DNA from: Caenorhabditis remanei | Lineage: Eukaryota; Nematoda; Chromadorea; Rhabditida; Rhabditidae | Direction: 5' to 3' | DNA: 64,000 bases | NCBI RefSeq assembly: GCF_010183535.1 | Contig: NC_071328.1 | Span: 124,001 to 188,000, forward strand | In this document: piece after piece, positions 11,476-24,600 of the stretch | Numbering within the stretch: the stretch's first letter is position 1 | Layout: every line of letters begins with the position of its first letter | The notes under the pieces: model-generated | What the model saw: the letters and a program-made list of their open reading frames with translations, nothing else | The model's database searches: none | What the model was told of the DNA's origin: nothing | Translations under genes and position numbers: made by a program

Positions 11476-14400
11476 CTTTGAGATCATGAAACGAGACTCA
11501 TGACGTCTCTCCATACATATTCATGAATAGTTGATTATTTATCCATGTTTTTGCAAGAGTTGTTCTTCACATGATGGTTACGCTCTTCTTCATGTTAACA
11601 GCAAAGAACTTGTGGAAACTTGATAGCTATATCTTCTTCTCACAATCGAGTTGTTGTTGGCACACAGTTAGTGAGCACAGGGTAATCTTCACTGATTGTT
11701 GTCAGAGGGTACGAAAAATGAGGGACAGCGTGGGTTGCTTGGTGCAAAAAGCTGAAAAGTAGGTATTGTTATTGGATATAGATACTAGGGTTCAAATTAC
11801 TTATCAATTTTCTAAATGTCTAGTTCTTGTGAGTTATTCAGATAAAACCAAATTTTCTGCTTTTTCCTGTCTCCTCACATTAACATCCCTTAGCTTTCAG
11901 TGAAGCCCAAACGACTCAAAAAATTTAATAGCTTTGTTGCATCAGCTGTTCATTCAGTGCTGCCCAGTGATTGAATCTGTCCACAGATTGAAAAACGAAG
12001 CCAATTTTTGAGGGCAATGTCCAATGTGCAAGGAATGCTCAGACTAGGAACAATTTGTTGTTAAACCTTATCATTGCGTCAATTGTCAGAGAGCACAGGG
12101 AACAAAAAGTTACAAAGTTATTTGATGAAATAGGTCGATTGGTAGACCAGATTGTCGGCGTTGAGGGATGCTATTGATAAAATGAATCAATGTGCATAGT
12201 TCTCGACCCATGTTGACAAACATAGAGCAAAATGTCCTCAGTACAAAGGAAATCACGAAAAATATAGCACATGTTTGTCTGGAAGTTTATCTAAAAGTAT
12301 AAATTTGTAGTTTGTCAATCCCTCCAGTTCATTTATATTCAGGTTAACCGATCACAGTTCGAAAATAGATACATAGACATGTTCACATGCGATGACGAAT
12401 TTAATATATGCTATTTTCCCAGACTGTCTATTATTTGACCCTACACGATCCAGAGTCCCTAAGAAATAAAAAATCAACGTAACATATCATACACCACATG
12501 TGTTATTTTATTTCAGTGAACTTTCGGGGCATGTTGACACAGTTTATCAATGGAGCGATGTCAGAAAGAGAGAATAACAAAAAGTGAGGAGAGGTAATCA
12601 TTGGTTGGTTAATTTTTCTCTGTGTCAGTTTTTTGCAGCAAAGAAAAAATAAGAGTAAAAGACAGAGAAATAGAGAATTAAAAATTGGAGAAGGAAATGA
12701 TCTTTGAAGATCAAAACGTGAAAAACATGTGTTAATTTTTGAAGAGGAGGTTGAAAAATCGGTGTTTATAGTTCTTGATGTCTTGAAACAATCCGTAATT
12801 GACCGTCACCTGACAAATTTTACCGGAAAATGTATTTTTATCAAACTTTCGGTATGTGTGTTCTAATTCTGAATATTTAATGATCTCGGGTATCCAAAAT
12901 TCCGAATTTCTAGATATATACTTGTAAACTTGCTAGTCCTGGTTGTTTATCTGCCAGTGTTTTCATGTATCCGAATGTTGGAGTCCAGACAGCCAATGTT
13001 TTTCTAACTTACAGTATAATTCCTGACTTTTCAAAAATCCTATGGTAAGACAAATTTTAAAGCAAACCAAAAAACTAATATCAGCCGAAAATCGAACATT
13101 AAAAAACTGATGATCGGGATTTCCTCGCAGGATCTCATGCAATTTTGTCTGATACAACTGCTCGGACACATTTTGTTTTTATAATTCTAGGTCAGGATGG
13201 ATTATCGAGCAATATGTTTGAATATCTGAAAATAAATTACTTCCGGAACATATTTTCTTTTCAAAAAGCTTCCCATTCCTTGAGAAGTTCAAAATTTTCA
13301 GAGGAACACTTTCGAATGACTCATTTTCCACTAGACTAGCTTATTACTTTCTGTTTTGATTCCTTTTTCTTCCCTTCAATTCATGAATTTGTCAGACGTA
13401 CACACAATCCGCTGTTCCAAAGATCTTTCATTTGTTCCCTGTCTTCTTCAGGAGACTAATCCCTGATGATGACGTTCATCCAACTTCTTCTATCCCAGAA
13501 ATCTCATCTTGCTTGCAGAAAAAAAGGAAGATAAATTTTGAGCCCACTCCCTTGAGTGTTCACATGAAAATTGTGCTCCCTTTCATGATTCAGAAGCAGA
13601 GAACACAAGAAACTTGAGATATCTTCTAGTTTCGTTTTGTTGCTGAGCAAATGAGTGATCTTTTGATTGTTATTTGTTACGGGAGGCAAGAAAGAGAAAG
13701 GTGGGGTGATTTTTGACAAGGTTATGACGGATTGATGATGAGCATTGTTAAACCAGTAAGAAATAGGTTATGAGGAGGAGGAGGACAAATAGACAACTCG
13801 ATTGACAGATATGATCCGTAGCTAGAATAATTGGAGCTACATATTTACACTAATTAAGAAAGTGTACGGGAGCTCACAGACATTTCAAAAAATTAAAACA
13901 AGATTTTTTCAAGGAAGAAATTTTTCGCAATATAGGTTATTGACTCAGAAAATTCTCAGGATTTCCTGTCACTTTCCATCCTCCTCAAAACGCCTCCACA
14001 AGCTCAAAGTCTAAACCTGAAGGATGAGAAAAAGAACGATCTAAAGGTCGCTAGACAACAGACTGTTATTTTTGTGCCAATCATAGGAACAATAAGAACA
14101 AAATGTTACATATGTATGTAGCATGACTCAAGATGCTCTGGCTGTGAGAGGGCAATGTGCATGGTACAATGTTTGTTGTTGTTGGGTGCATTTTGTCAGC
14201 TTTTTGGTAGAGTCTATCGATTCTGGGTTCCCACAGGCGCGCTACTTCCTTTTTGTCAGTGAATGAAAGATTTGCGCGGGAATCAAATCTTCTGGAGCTC
14301 TAGGATTCCTCCTGTTCAAAAATTAAAATCTGTCTTGACCAAAATGTCAGATAATTTCAAGTGATGTCTGTTTTAAGCAAAATATACTGTTGTTAGCGTC

Positions 14401-14640
14401 ACGTTGCAGTGTATGTAACATGTGTCAATGACATTGCTTGAAATAGTCTATAATTCCTTTTCATGGAAAGGTAAATATAGAGCAAAATAATCGGAGAGTA
14501 TGAACTTTGTTTCTTAAGAGGGGTGAGTTACTAACGGGGAAAACATAGTTTGGTTTAGAACTTTAAAATAATTTTAATGTTTCGAAATTGAATTAATTCA
14601 ACTGAATGAGGAAATCTTAGTTCTTGTCTGCAAGAAGTGT
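11476..14640. other. Intergenic, no gene seen
   Basis: AT-rich non-coding sequence. Open frames such as 11571-11762 and 12963-13169 lack splice partners or recognisable motifs. No RNA gene or repeat boundary is clear. Confidence 0.45.
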
Positions 14641-14863
14641 TACCGTAAAACCCGTAATAGAGGCGGACCTAGCGGTACCTGATCGCAGCGGTATATCTCG
14701 TTTCCAAAAGCAAATATCAAAAAGCTGCTAACTGGCAAAATAACGCTTAATATTTATAGAATATTTTTTCAGTTGAAAAAATTTTCATAGCTTTAAATAC
14801 AGCCGAGGCAGGTTGCTCCAAAAACTTGATTGCGGGTGCGCATCTATTACAGGTTTCACGGTA
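14641..14863. mobile_element. Inverted-repeat element related to 11197-11475
   Basis: It begins TACCGTAAAACCCGTAATAG and ends with the imperfect complement CTATTACAGGTTTCACGGTA. Its interior (ATATCAAAAAGCTGCTAACT onward, then TTCAGTTGAAAAAA) also recurs at about 30843-30989 in an intron of GZF-1. Non-autonomous; no target duplication could be fixed. Confidence 0.6.
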
Positions 14864-17800
14864 AGCTCCAAATGCCTGTTTATCTATCTGTTTATCCATA
14901 TGGATCATCTACTCCAGGGACCATGCAATATCTTTCATTTACTTCTCCAATTTCCGGTCCATAGTTCTTCCTTCTATCCCATAAGCCTCCCATCTTCTCC
15001 AGTTCTTCAGTCATCCTCCTGTTCACATGCTGTCCACATGAATTCTTGCCTCTCTCTTTTTTTCTGAGCGCAGCTTCATCCCCCATCCTCCTCCTCTTTC
15101 TTCTTCCTTTTTCTCTGCGCAAACCTCCGGATGCTCCGCCCACTTTTTTCTTTCTCTCAGTGTCGCTATTCATTCAAACCAAATCATGATTTAAACAGGT
15201 TGGTTGAGAACGAACGGTCATTTTTCATATTTTGTGATCCGCATTTAGTTTTGTGGCCAAAAATCTGATTCTACCATTTTTATACATCAATCTATCATAC
15301 TCTTATCAGTAATGATCAGTTGACGTCAACTCAGTTAAGAAATTTTTTGACATTTTCCCCCATTCATTTTCTCTGAAAATTTTGGTGATAACAGCAAGTC
15401 TGCACTTTTCAGCTATATTTTCCCAGTTTTTATTTTTTAGTAAATGAAAATCACTGAAATTCTTCCCAGAATGACTCAAATATGTTTTTTTAGAATATTT
15501 ACCAATTTCATCAAATATTCTTCATATTTTCCCACTCATAATTGTTTTCTTTGGCTTTTGATCCATTCCAACTATTTTCAGTTCAATTTTTGTATTTTTC
15601 CAGAATCCTCTACCTCAAAAACCAAAAATTTTCAAAAATAACCTGTTTATACATGTCTATAACATTACTAACCAAAAATCATTCCCCTATTGTCCTGGTC
15701 CTTTTCTTTTGGTCTTTTCTAGAGAAACTGCCAGAAATGTTATTTTTATGAACATGTCTAACTTTAAGGCTTAGGCATTGTGTCCCAAATAATTGCAATG
15801 TGCTGAAATTAGACTTTGCAGCCTATTTTTTCTGTTAACTCTCCAATTCCGCGAAACTACTACTTATCAGTGATGAAATTGACGTGTTGAACCCAGGTCC
15901 AACACGTCTCTTATCACTAAACTACAGTAACCTATCAATTTCCACACCTGTCATCATCTCCCTATTTTTGACGTCTTCTTCTCTTCTTGTCAACCGTTCA
16001 ACCTGATCATTCACGCCTTCTCGCCTTTGTCCATACATGTCAATGTTGTTGGCCAGTGCTGCGGAACCCCACAACACGCCATTTCTTCTATTTTTTTCTG
16101 TCAAAAAATAGGAAAGTTCCGTTCATGTCATGTTGATTAGTGTCTGTTTTATCATTTTGTATCTTTTCTGTTTCCAGTTCAAACCATCATCTTTTTTCTT
16201 TCGTCTTTTCACCTTTGTGTACTTAACACAAGAACTTTCGAACTTTTTGAGAGACTGTGTGAATCCGAGAGAGTGTTTGAGAAGCAGAGAGGACTAACCA
16301 AACCACATCGAACGAGCACACACCCATTGAGGTAGAGGATCGGCGGTGGGAGGTCCTTGAACTTGCGGACACTATTTTGAAATACCCATGGTTTGTCTTT
16401 GGTTGCTTACTAATCAACTAGCAAGCTTGTAATCATTGAAAACCTATTCAACTAAATTAAAAATTGCCAAAAAACGGTTGTCACACCTATTTAGATGAGG
16501 AATATCTAAACTATCCATTAAGTACTTTTTAACATCAAACAGTTCCGCCTATGTAGAAATAGAATAAACCTATTCGAAATCCCTTTGAAATATGACCGCT
16601 AGCCCTCTTTACATTGAAACATTGGTTATTTCGCGAAGTATGTTGCTGTTTGTTCCCCTTCGTTCAGTTGTCCTTGCTAACTGGTCAAACTATATGCAGA
16701 CAGGTCTGAGTCTGAGTGAATATATCTCTCCATAATCATATATCAGTTTTACTACAAAAAAAACGCTAGACTGTTATTGTGTTTCTAACTAGCTATAATT
16801 TCCGTCCTCTGTTTTTTGTTTTTTTTAATATTGTATAGTAGTGAGCAGCTGGAAAATTGGAAATTGAAATTAGAGCATCATAACACACGGGAGTCTTATT
16901 ATCCCTTCGCCCATGGCGGGCCGCCCTGGGACGAGGTGTTGGTCTTGTTGCGACTACCGTATTTTTACAACTTTTATGAGTAAAGTACGGTAGAGAGCCG
17001 TCGTAAATGGAAATTCCGAGAGTTCAGCCACCGGTGAATGGGTAATAATATTTCAGATCTCTTTTCTTGTCGTCACTGTCTAACATTGGTGAATCTCTAA
17101 GGAGTTCAATACATAGGAAAAATATCTTCCAGCCAATCTGCCTATAGTGGTCACTCCATGAATTTTCAATTCCGTCTGCCCACCGCGACCACCCCTCTCC
17201 CACCCTATTCTCTCACACTCCTCCCAACACTCTCACACTGTTGAATCGAAAAAGAGGTCGGCATCTACACATGTGACTGTTTTTTCAATCTTTCTCTAGT
17301 TGTCTCTCGAAATGTATCAACTTTCGTAAAAATCAAAACAGTTCTTCTTCGTCGTTTTCTTCTAGTTTGGACTGGTTCTCCAATTTCAGAGAGGGGGCGA
17401 AAACAGCTGATCTCGTGGTGGTGGTGGAGAAATCATAAACAATGGAAGAGAGAAAACAATATAGTATAAATTTTCGGAATGGAGGTGGTGTCTAGCATAT
17501 TAATCATGTGGTAGTGGCTCCTAGAGAACATTCTTCTGGAAAAAATGGGCGGAGCTTGACCACAGATTAGGTAGGTCAACAAAGTGTTAGCAATATTTAA
17601 GCTTTGTACGAGTGACTTCCGGTGACACTTCTAGAAAACCGCAATAGTTCGAATTCTCAAATCCTTCGCAGGGTTTAGTCTCAGCCTTCAGCAGGGCTTA
17701 CTCCAAAGTAGGTCTCACTAGAGCTTAAAAGTGGGAGGAGCCAGATTTCTTTGGTTAGATGCTGAAAATCTGCCAGAGCTTTCTCAGCATTCTCAAGGAC

Positions 17801-20001
17801 CCATTGTTTCAGACCTTGACTTTTTGACCTCCATCACTTAGTTGATGTTTGTGCTGGCTGATAACAGCCCCTCCCTTCTCTCCGTTTTATTTCCCACGTT
17901 AACCACCAAAACAAGCGTATAAAAACGAGAGTGGACTATGACTCCTGACTCACTCATAGAACAATGAAATGTCTTTTTCTGAGGAAAGAGGTTTTTCTGA
18001 AAATTGGTGACGTCTAGAGTTTCACAAGAAAGAAGTGAGGTGATACGGTGAGATGTTACTTTAGAAAACTACAGTACGCCCACTTGAAGTTTCGAAGATC
18101 ACAAAACAAAGTTTTCTTCTAGTTCACTAGTCCTCTACAAGCACTTTCCTATAATTAAGTCTTCTCTCCCATACCTAATTAAAATTCTGGAATTCCAACC
18201 CTTTCTGACTCATAACCCCCTCTCTCCCAGTTCTTTGTCCCCCATGTTTTGTGCTCGCTCGCTCTTTAATTCCAGTTAATTGAACTCATGTCTCATTCCC
18301 CCCTCCCATTCATCCAGATGACGTCCCATCGCATGATAGTCGTAACTGGATACCCTTTGGACCCTCCCCACCCATCTCTATCCCATAGGATACATACATA
18401 TATCACTGATCAAAAGAACAACTGGCTCGGGCTCATCGAGCTCTATACCCTAGCAGCCAGAAGTTCATTTTATATCTTGACTTTCTAATCTTTACACACT
18501 TTTTCCTATAACTGGAACTTTCGAAAATTGTCTCCGCGTGCCGCCGGTTCCTCTTTTTCCTTAACAATCGACACGTACAGACAATCACGTGTGTCTGTAT
18601 GTGTACCAAAAAGAATTGGGCGGGAACTTCAGACGGAAAGCACTAAGAGCGACCGAAAGTCACTGTCTATATATATTTGAATGGTGATGGGTATGTCATA
18701 ACAAAAAATGATGAACATTTTGTCCTTTTTATCTGTTTTTCTTCTGTCTTTTTGTTTTATTAGGCGGTGCTCAATACTTTGCTATTTAGTGTCTTTCTTC
18801 GATTTTTCATCATCGACAAACGTTTTTATTAAATTGAGTCAATTATTCTGAGCAAGGAAGGTTTCGTATATGATCCTCATTTTTGTAGTTTACACGTTTT
18901 TGAAAACTTTCTAGCCTTTGAAATATGTACCTTACTATACCATGATGCGTCATATCTTAATGCCATTCACAGATATAAAAACGCTGTCAACTAACTAGTA
19001 AGAAATGTTTTATCAACACAAAAATATAAGTTTGGAACTGTTCCCCCTCCTCCTAAAACTTCAAACAACACGACTACACTCTACCTAGATTTCTGAACAC
19101 TCTGCTTCCGTTTCTCTCGCGTCTCTCTGATCTCCACTATCCCTCAGTTCTTTGATATCAAAAAAAGTTTTTGTGTTGAATTCACTTCCATCTCCCAACA
19201 CATGGTTCCATTCATTTTCCGAAGCAACTGCCTCTCTCTCACTAATCAAGGTCGTAGAGAAGACGGAGACGGTTAGAGAGAGCACTAGCGGTCCCCTTCT
19301 TCATGTGACACTCACATGTGCTTCTTCTCCCCAGAAGACGCGAAGAAATAGAAGCACTCTTCTACAATCCGCTTCTGATCTTTGTTTTTTTTCGCTTTTA
19401 TTTCTTGAAGCAACTCTTTTTTGTCTTTTTTGGTTGGGACGGAGGCAATTAGATATTTGATGTTCAGTTGGTGCCCGAGCAGTTGGCGAGCTCCGTGGCT
19501 CCTGTCATTTTTATATATTTTCTCCTTTCTTCTCGGAGATGGATAATTTCCGTCTGGCGTTGTACTTTTCGTCATTTCTCGGCATCTTAGACGCAAGATA
19601 CTCTATTTAAGGGAGGTTTTAGGAATATTATCCGAGTACCTCTAACCTTTGGTTCCATTGGGTCAAGAAAGCACAAGCACGATACTAAAAGCTGTCGTGC
19701 CACATGAAAAAAACCAATTTCGCCCGGAATGTTTATTGTTCCTCCTCCCCATTTTTAGTTCCATTTCTTTCTTATCTTTCCCATTCCCATGTACCACATG
19801 TTTCTTCTCTTTTTCTCTCTTCTTCCCCATTTATTTCCAATTTCTCCCAAAAGTTCACACACATACATTTTCTTATCATCTTGTGTCACGTGCCCCCTCT
19901 TCTCGATTCTCGATTCACTGATAACCTCTTGGTACTACACTCTCACGTTTCTTCTTGTTTCGTTTAATTACACCAATTCAATTTCTTTTCCAGAAAAAAA
20001 G
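14864..20001. other. 5.1 kb interval with no supported gene
   Basis: It contains short T/C-rich frames and a minus-strand 60-codon frame at 15922-16104 with no exon partner. There is a tRNA-box-like sequence around 15870-15930 in which the box A to box B spacing is too short for a tRNA. A small inverted repeat TACCGTA...TACGGTA lies near 16956-16990. TATAAAA boxes near 17920 and 18977 have no gene behind them. The last part should hold the phosphatase promoter. Confidence 0.45.
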
Positions 20002-20960
20002 ATGACCCTATCATTCCGTGTCAATCCCGAGTACGCGGCTATGTCAGAAATCGTGCCGGGATTATTCATTTGTGGAGTTTCCGCACTGTCCAAAGAAGAA
20101 ATGAAGAAACACAAGATCACACATATCATCAACGCGACCACAGAGGTGCCAAATTTGAGAAGTCTCGGAGACATCCAGAGAACCAAATTGTGGCTGGAGG
20201 ACACCGCGCAGACATACATCTACCCACATCTGGAATTGCAGTCTGATCAGATTCAGGCACTGATCGCAGATGGTGGAAAGGTGTTGGTACATTGTGTCGC
20301 AGGAGTCTCGAGATCTGCGTCGATTTGTTTGGCGTTTTTGTTGAAATATAGGTAAACCCATTACCCCACGTGGAGCGCTTTACAGCCTTTATGGGAAATG
20401 TATGATGTCAGCTTTAATCAAACACACGTTTGAATCCAAGAAACCAAAACAAACATTCAAAAGTTTCGAAAAATCAAACTTTTCATTCCAGATGCCGAAA
20501 TCTTCGGGAAGCTTATCACTTGATGAAATCAAAACGAGTAATGGTTCGACCGAATCTTGGTTTCTGGAGACAATTGATCGCTTATGAACAGGTTAGGAAG
20601 CCTACAAGCTGTAGTCCTTGACCGAACAACCATACTACACAATTTTTCCCGTCTTATCAAGTACAAAGTTCTTTTACAGAACGTGAAAGAAAACGCCGGT
20701 TCAGTGAGACTAGTCAGAGATGAAGCTCAACCGGAACAACTCCTTCCCGACGTCTATTTGAATATTGCGATTCCAGCAAGACCAGCGGTTAGTTGAAGTT
20801 TCACTACTTAACTCGATTTTATTGTTTTATTTTTCAGAGCCCTGAACAGGACCCCAATATGATCCCAGATGAGCCGAGAGAACGGCGGAATTCTGGATTT
20901 AAGAACAAGTTCCAACCCGTGCTTGAACCAGTCATGGAGATGGCCGAAGCTGTTTGTTAA
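20002..20960 (+). CDS. Atypical dual-specificity protein phosphatase (DUSP14/18/21-like)
   Basis: Four exons (20002-20351, 20492-20591, 20680-20787, 20838-20960) encode 226 aa. The start is chosen because the ATG lies 8 nt behind a TTTTCCAG acceptor at 19993, a typical trans-splice site, and because the frame matches the family from there. The catalytic P-loop HCVAGVSRSAS (about residues 97-107) has the essential Cys and Arg of C-x5-R. The general-acid Asp is probably in the LEDTAQT stretch around residue 67. Exon 2 encodes RPNLGFWRQLIAYEQ, the hallmark C-terminal helix of the DUSP14/18/21 group. Such enzymes dephosphorylate phospho-Tyr/Ser/Thr on MAP-kinase pathway or related substrates. They lack the N-terminal CH2/rhodanese domain of typical MKPs, as here. 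The last two exons form a low-complexity acidic and basic tail of about 75 aa that is not part of the core. Confidence 0.93.
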
Positions 20961-21169
20961 TTATACTTTTTCACTTTTTTTTCTTTTCCGCTTTAATCAA
21001 TTTCTTTTCTTTTTTCTTCTGACCTATTAGGCACAAATACTACACATTTCCCCCCCTGAAAACGGGTCAGTGCTTTAGTTGTTTTTTAAATTGTTTTTTT
21101 CTCATTAATTAAACCGATTATATCCGCTGACAAAAACGGGTTTAATATTGTAGTTTCCGGTGCCATGTA

Positions 21170-21175
21170 AATAAA
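21170..21175 (+). terminator. Poly(A) signal AATAAA of phosphatase gene
   Basis: AATAAA followed by a T-rich run, 210 bp after the phosphatase stop codon and before the RdRP gene. It is the only canonical hexamer in this 3' flank. Confidence 0.6.
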
Positions 21176-21680
21176 TTTTTTGTTTTTAAAATTATGGTTT
21201 TTTATTTTTATTTTATAAATGTTCAGATAAAGTTTTAGGGAGTTCGGGAGAGCGAAAATCAACAATTCTATTAAAAAAGCAGAATTTCAGTAAAACATAA
21301 GATTTTCCCACTTTTTTTTTTCAGTAAATTGAATAAAAATGTCAAAAATAATAATTTTAAAAATTAATTTAAAGGAGCATTTTACAAACTTCTGGTGGAG
21401 TCTCACCACGAACGAGAAAAATTACTGTAGAAAATTCCAGTAATTATTTTCGAATTTCCGCGATTTTTTTTCCATTTTTCGTGTTTAAAACTGGGTTTTT
21501 AGGAAAATTAATTAACTTTTTACTCAACTTTATGCGAAAAATATTTGAAAGTTGCTAAAAACTGCTGTAAATTCAAAAAGTCGCTGAAAAAAACAGTCAG
21601 AAAATTAATTTTTCGAATTTTTTCAGCACACTCAAAAGCACGTAATAAAAGCAGTTAATAATCATCAAAACGACCCAAAA

Positions 21681-24600
21681 ATGGGGGAAGAAGGTTATCG
21701 AGGATGGATTAAACTCGAAATTCCATGCTCGACTTCCGAGCGACAAATGAATTCGATAATCCGATGTCACACAACAAAATTGGAGCATGTGAGTGGTTTT
21801 AGCGAGTTTTTCAGCTAGAAAACCTAAAAAAATCACACATTTTTATGCTGAATTGTTAATTTTATCCATTTTCAGGCTCTGAACAGCTCAAATATGAGAA
21901 TTCTCACGAGAGGACAAGTGCAGGCGGTCGAAGAGCAGGATTGTGAGCTTTATTTCGAGTCGAATTATGAGGTTTTGTGTGAAATGAAGCTATTTTCGAA
22001 TAAAATGTGAATTCAGGTGGCCTCCGATAAATTCTCGCATCGTTTGATAATAGCAATTCAGAATTTTTTGAAGGATTTGAAACAGGTACGGTCTCAGCGA
22101 AGTTCAGTTCGATTTCGAGCTGGTAACAGCCTAAAATACGCATAATTTCATGAGATTTCAAATAAATGCTGATTTCCGACCCAAAAAATACATTTTGATG
22201 TGTAAAATTGAGATTTTTAATTGAGAATCACGAATATGAAATTCTAATTTTGAATTTATTATTCAGGAGCGACTGATGCCCTTTCAACTCGGAAACCTCG
22301 TTCTTCACAGTTCCGACTTCTGGTCTTCTGAATTGACGTGTCATCTCGTCGACATTCCACTCAACGCATTTTTCTTTGGAAATATTCAAGGAGGAACATT
22401 CATCAATCACTGGGAAATCTCATTCTGGGAAGACACTCTTCGACGAAACATGAACAGAGCGAGAAATCGGCCTCCGACTGATCGAGATCGTGCGGGATTT
22501 AATCAGATTAAAGTTGAATTCGAATTCGATAAAGTCGACTTCATGACTGTTCATTTCAAGCAGAAGGAGACTGATTATATTTCAGAAGACAGGCAAACTG
22601 TCAATATATACTATCAAATTACGGTGTGTACACATTACATTGAACATAATTTTCTCAAAAATAACACTTGCCTTTCAGGTCCGTCGCACCTCAATCCGTC
22701 GTGTCATCGTCGATCCAGTAGTCTCCGATCTAAACGGGCATAATCGTATTCGCATTCATTTCGAACTCAATTGTCCAGTTCTCATCCGTCGAGCATATCG
22801 AACAGATAGGCAGGAGGCCGAGTTCAAGCACGTTATCCCTCATTACCGTCGTCATTTGGTTATTAACCGTGGACGGAAAGCCGATCAGTATCCGACTGCG
22901 AAAGCCATCACTGATAGCCCAGTTTTTACGATCGAATTTGATAATTCTGTTGATGTGAGTTTCGGAAATGCCTTTTGTTGTGAACTCGCTCATTTTCTTG
23001 GAGATTTGGTGCGGGTTCGATTGAAATCTTATTCTCGTTCGATTGAAAATCTTATTATGTTTATTCGGAAGGTTCTGTACTCGAAAATAGCAAAAAGTGA
23101 GCGTAATGTCATCATAATGCTCTGTATTTTCCAGCTCCCCGTAGTCTACCGTCTCATCTCGCGTCTTCGTGTTCGCACCGGCGTTTCCATCGAATTCGCC
23201 GACATATCATCAGTGGATTGTCTCATTTGGAGAGAGAACCCTTACCATCGATGGACTTTTCAAAATAATCAGCATATGTCGCCAACACATTTCTCCTCGC
23301 CGATTTATCGCGATTTTATTGCTACAGTGATTTGAATAGATCCCCAACGCAACACTATAATTTTTTTTCAGGCGTTTCCACGAAAACACGAAGTCTGTGG
23401 CTCCCGTGAGATCGACACGAATCGCGAGCGAAAATTCGCTATCACCTACCTATTAGAATGCCTGATTTCACGGGGCGCCGTTGTCAAAGATCAGATTCTG
23501 TTAGAAGACGTCGTATGGCATCGATTCCTTGAAGTGATTCTACATTATTATACAAAAGATGACAAGCTGTGCGAAGCTGGACTGGAAGACTTGGTTCACA
23601 TGATTGACGGAAGAAAACGAATCGGATCGCTGATCAAATGTTTCGATCGAATTTGTCAGACTCGTCAGAAGAATAGTCTGGTAAACGGTCTGACAACAGA
23701 AGAAATGCGAGAAGGATATCAGAGAGTCCGCAAGATAGTTTTCACCCCAACACGTGTCATCTACGTAGCACCGGAGACGCTGATGGGAAATCGAGTGTTG
23801 AGACGATATGATCATGATGGCACCCGAGTGCTTCGAATCACTTTCAGAGATGATGATAATCAGAAGATGAGAACCAACAAAACGTCGATGTTACTCGATA
23901 AAACTGTCCATACATACCTTCGGGATGGTATTACGGTGGCGGGCAGAGATTTCGGATACCTGGGAAGCTCAAACTCGCAGATGAGAGATAATGGAGCTTA
24001 TTTCATGGAGAAATACTCATCATCACAGTGTCGAGAGTATCAGAGCAGAACCGGTGTGAAACCTCCGATAGATTTCAATCCGAAGATTCAGGCGGCACGA
24101 AAGAACTTGGGAAGATTTGAGACGATTGATAATATTCCGAAAATGATGGCTAGATTGGGACAGTGTTTCACGCAGAGTCGGGTAACAATTTGGAATGAAA
24201 ATTCGCGATTTTTGATTTAAAAAACTAATTTTTTGATATAAATGTCCCATATTTCAGCTTTCCGGAGTGAATCTCGAGCGATGCACATATATGACGACGT
24301 ACGATTTGACGGGAGGAAAAAATGTGAAAAGAGACGAATACACGTTCTCGGATGGTGTTGGAATGATGAGCCATCATTTCGCTCAAATGGTCTCACACGT
24401 CATGGATTTCGGAAAAGGAGTTCCCAGTTGTTTTCAGGTAGAATATTGTAGAATATTCCGGGACTGGAATAATGAATTTGAAGCTGGAAAATCATTTTAC
24501 AGTTCCGATTCCGCGGAATGAAAGGAGTGATTGCTGTCGAACCTCTGCTAGACAACATCCGACAATGGTTCCTCGAGAACGGAATTCCAGAAGCATCCGA

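Noticed and set aside
15870..15930. tRNA gene on the minus strand
   Set aside because: GGGTTCAA box B-like and TAGTTTAGTGA box A-like sequences are only about 25 nt apart, too close for a tRNA.
15922..16104. Minus-strand 60-codon hydrophilic frame
   Set aside because: Looks more protein-like than its neighbours, but no adjacent exon continues it and no family is recognised.
22955..23134. In-frame extension of RdRP exon 5 through the intron
   Set aside because: The 180-nt segment has GTGAGT and TTTTCCAG borders, and its translation does not look like RdRP sequence; treated as an intron of length divisible by three.
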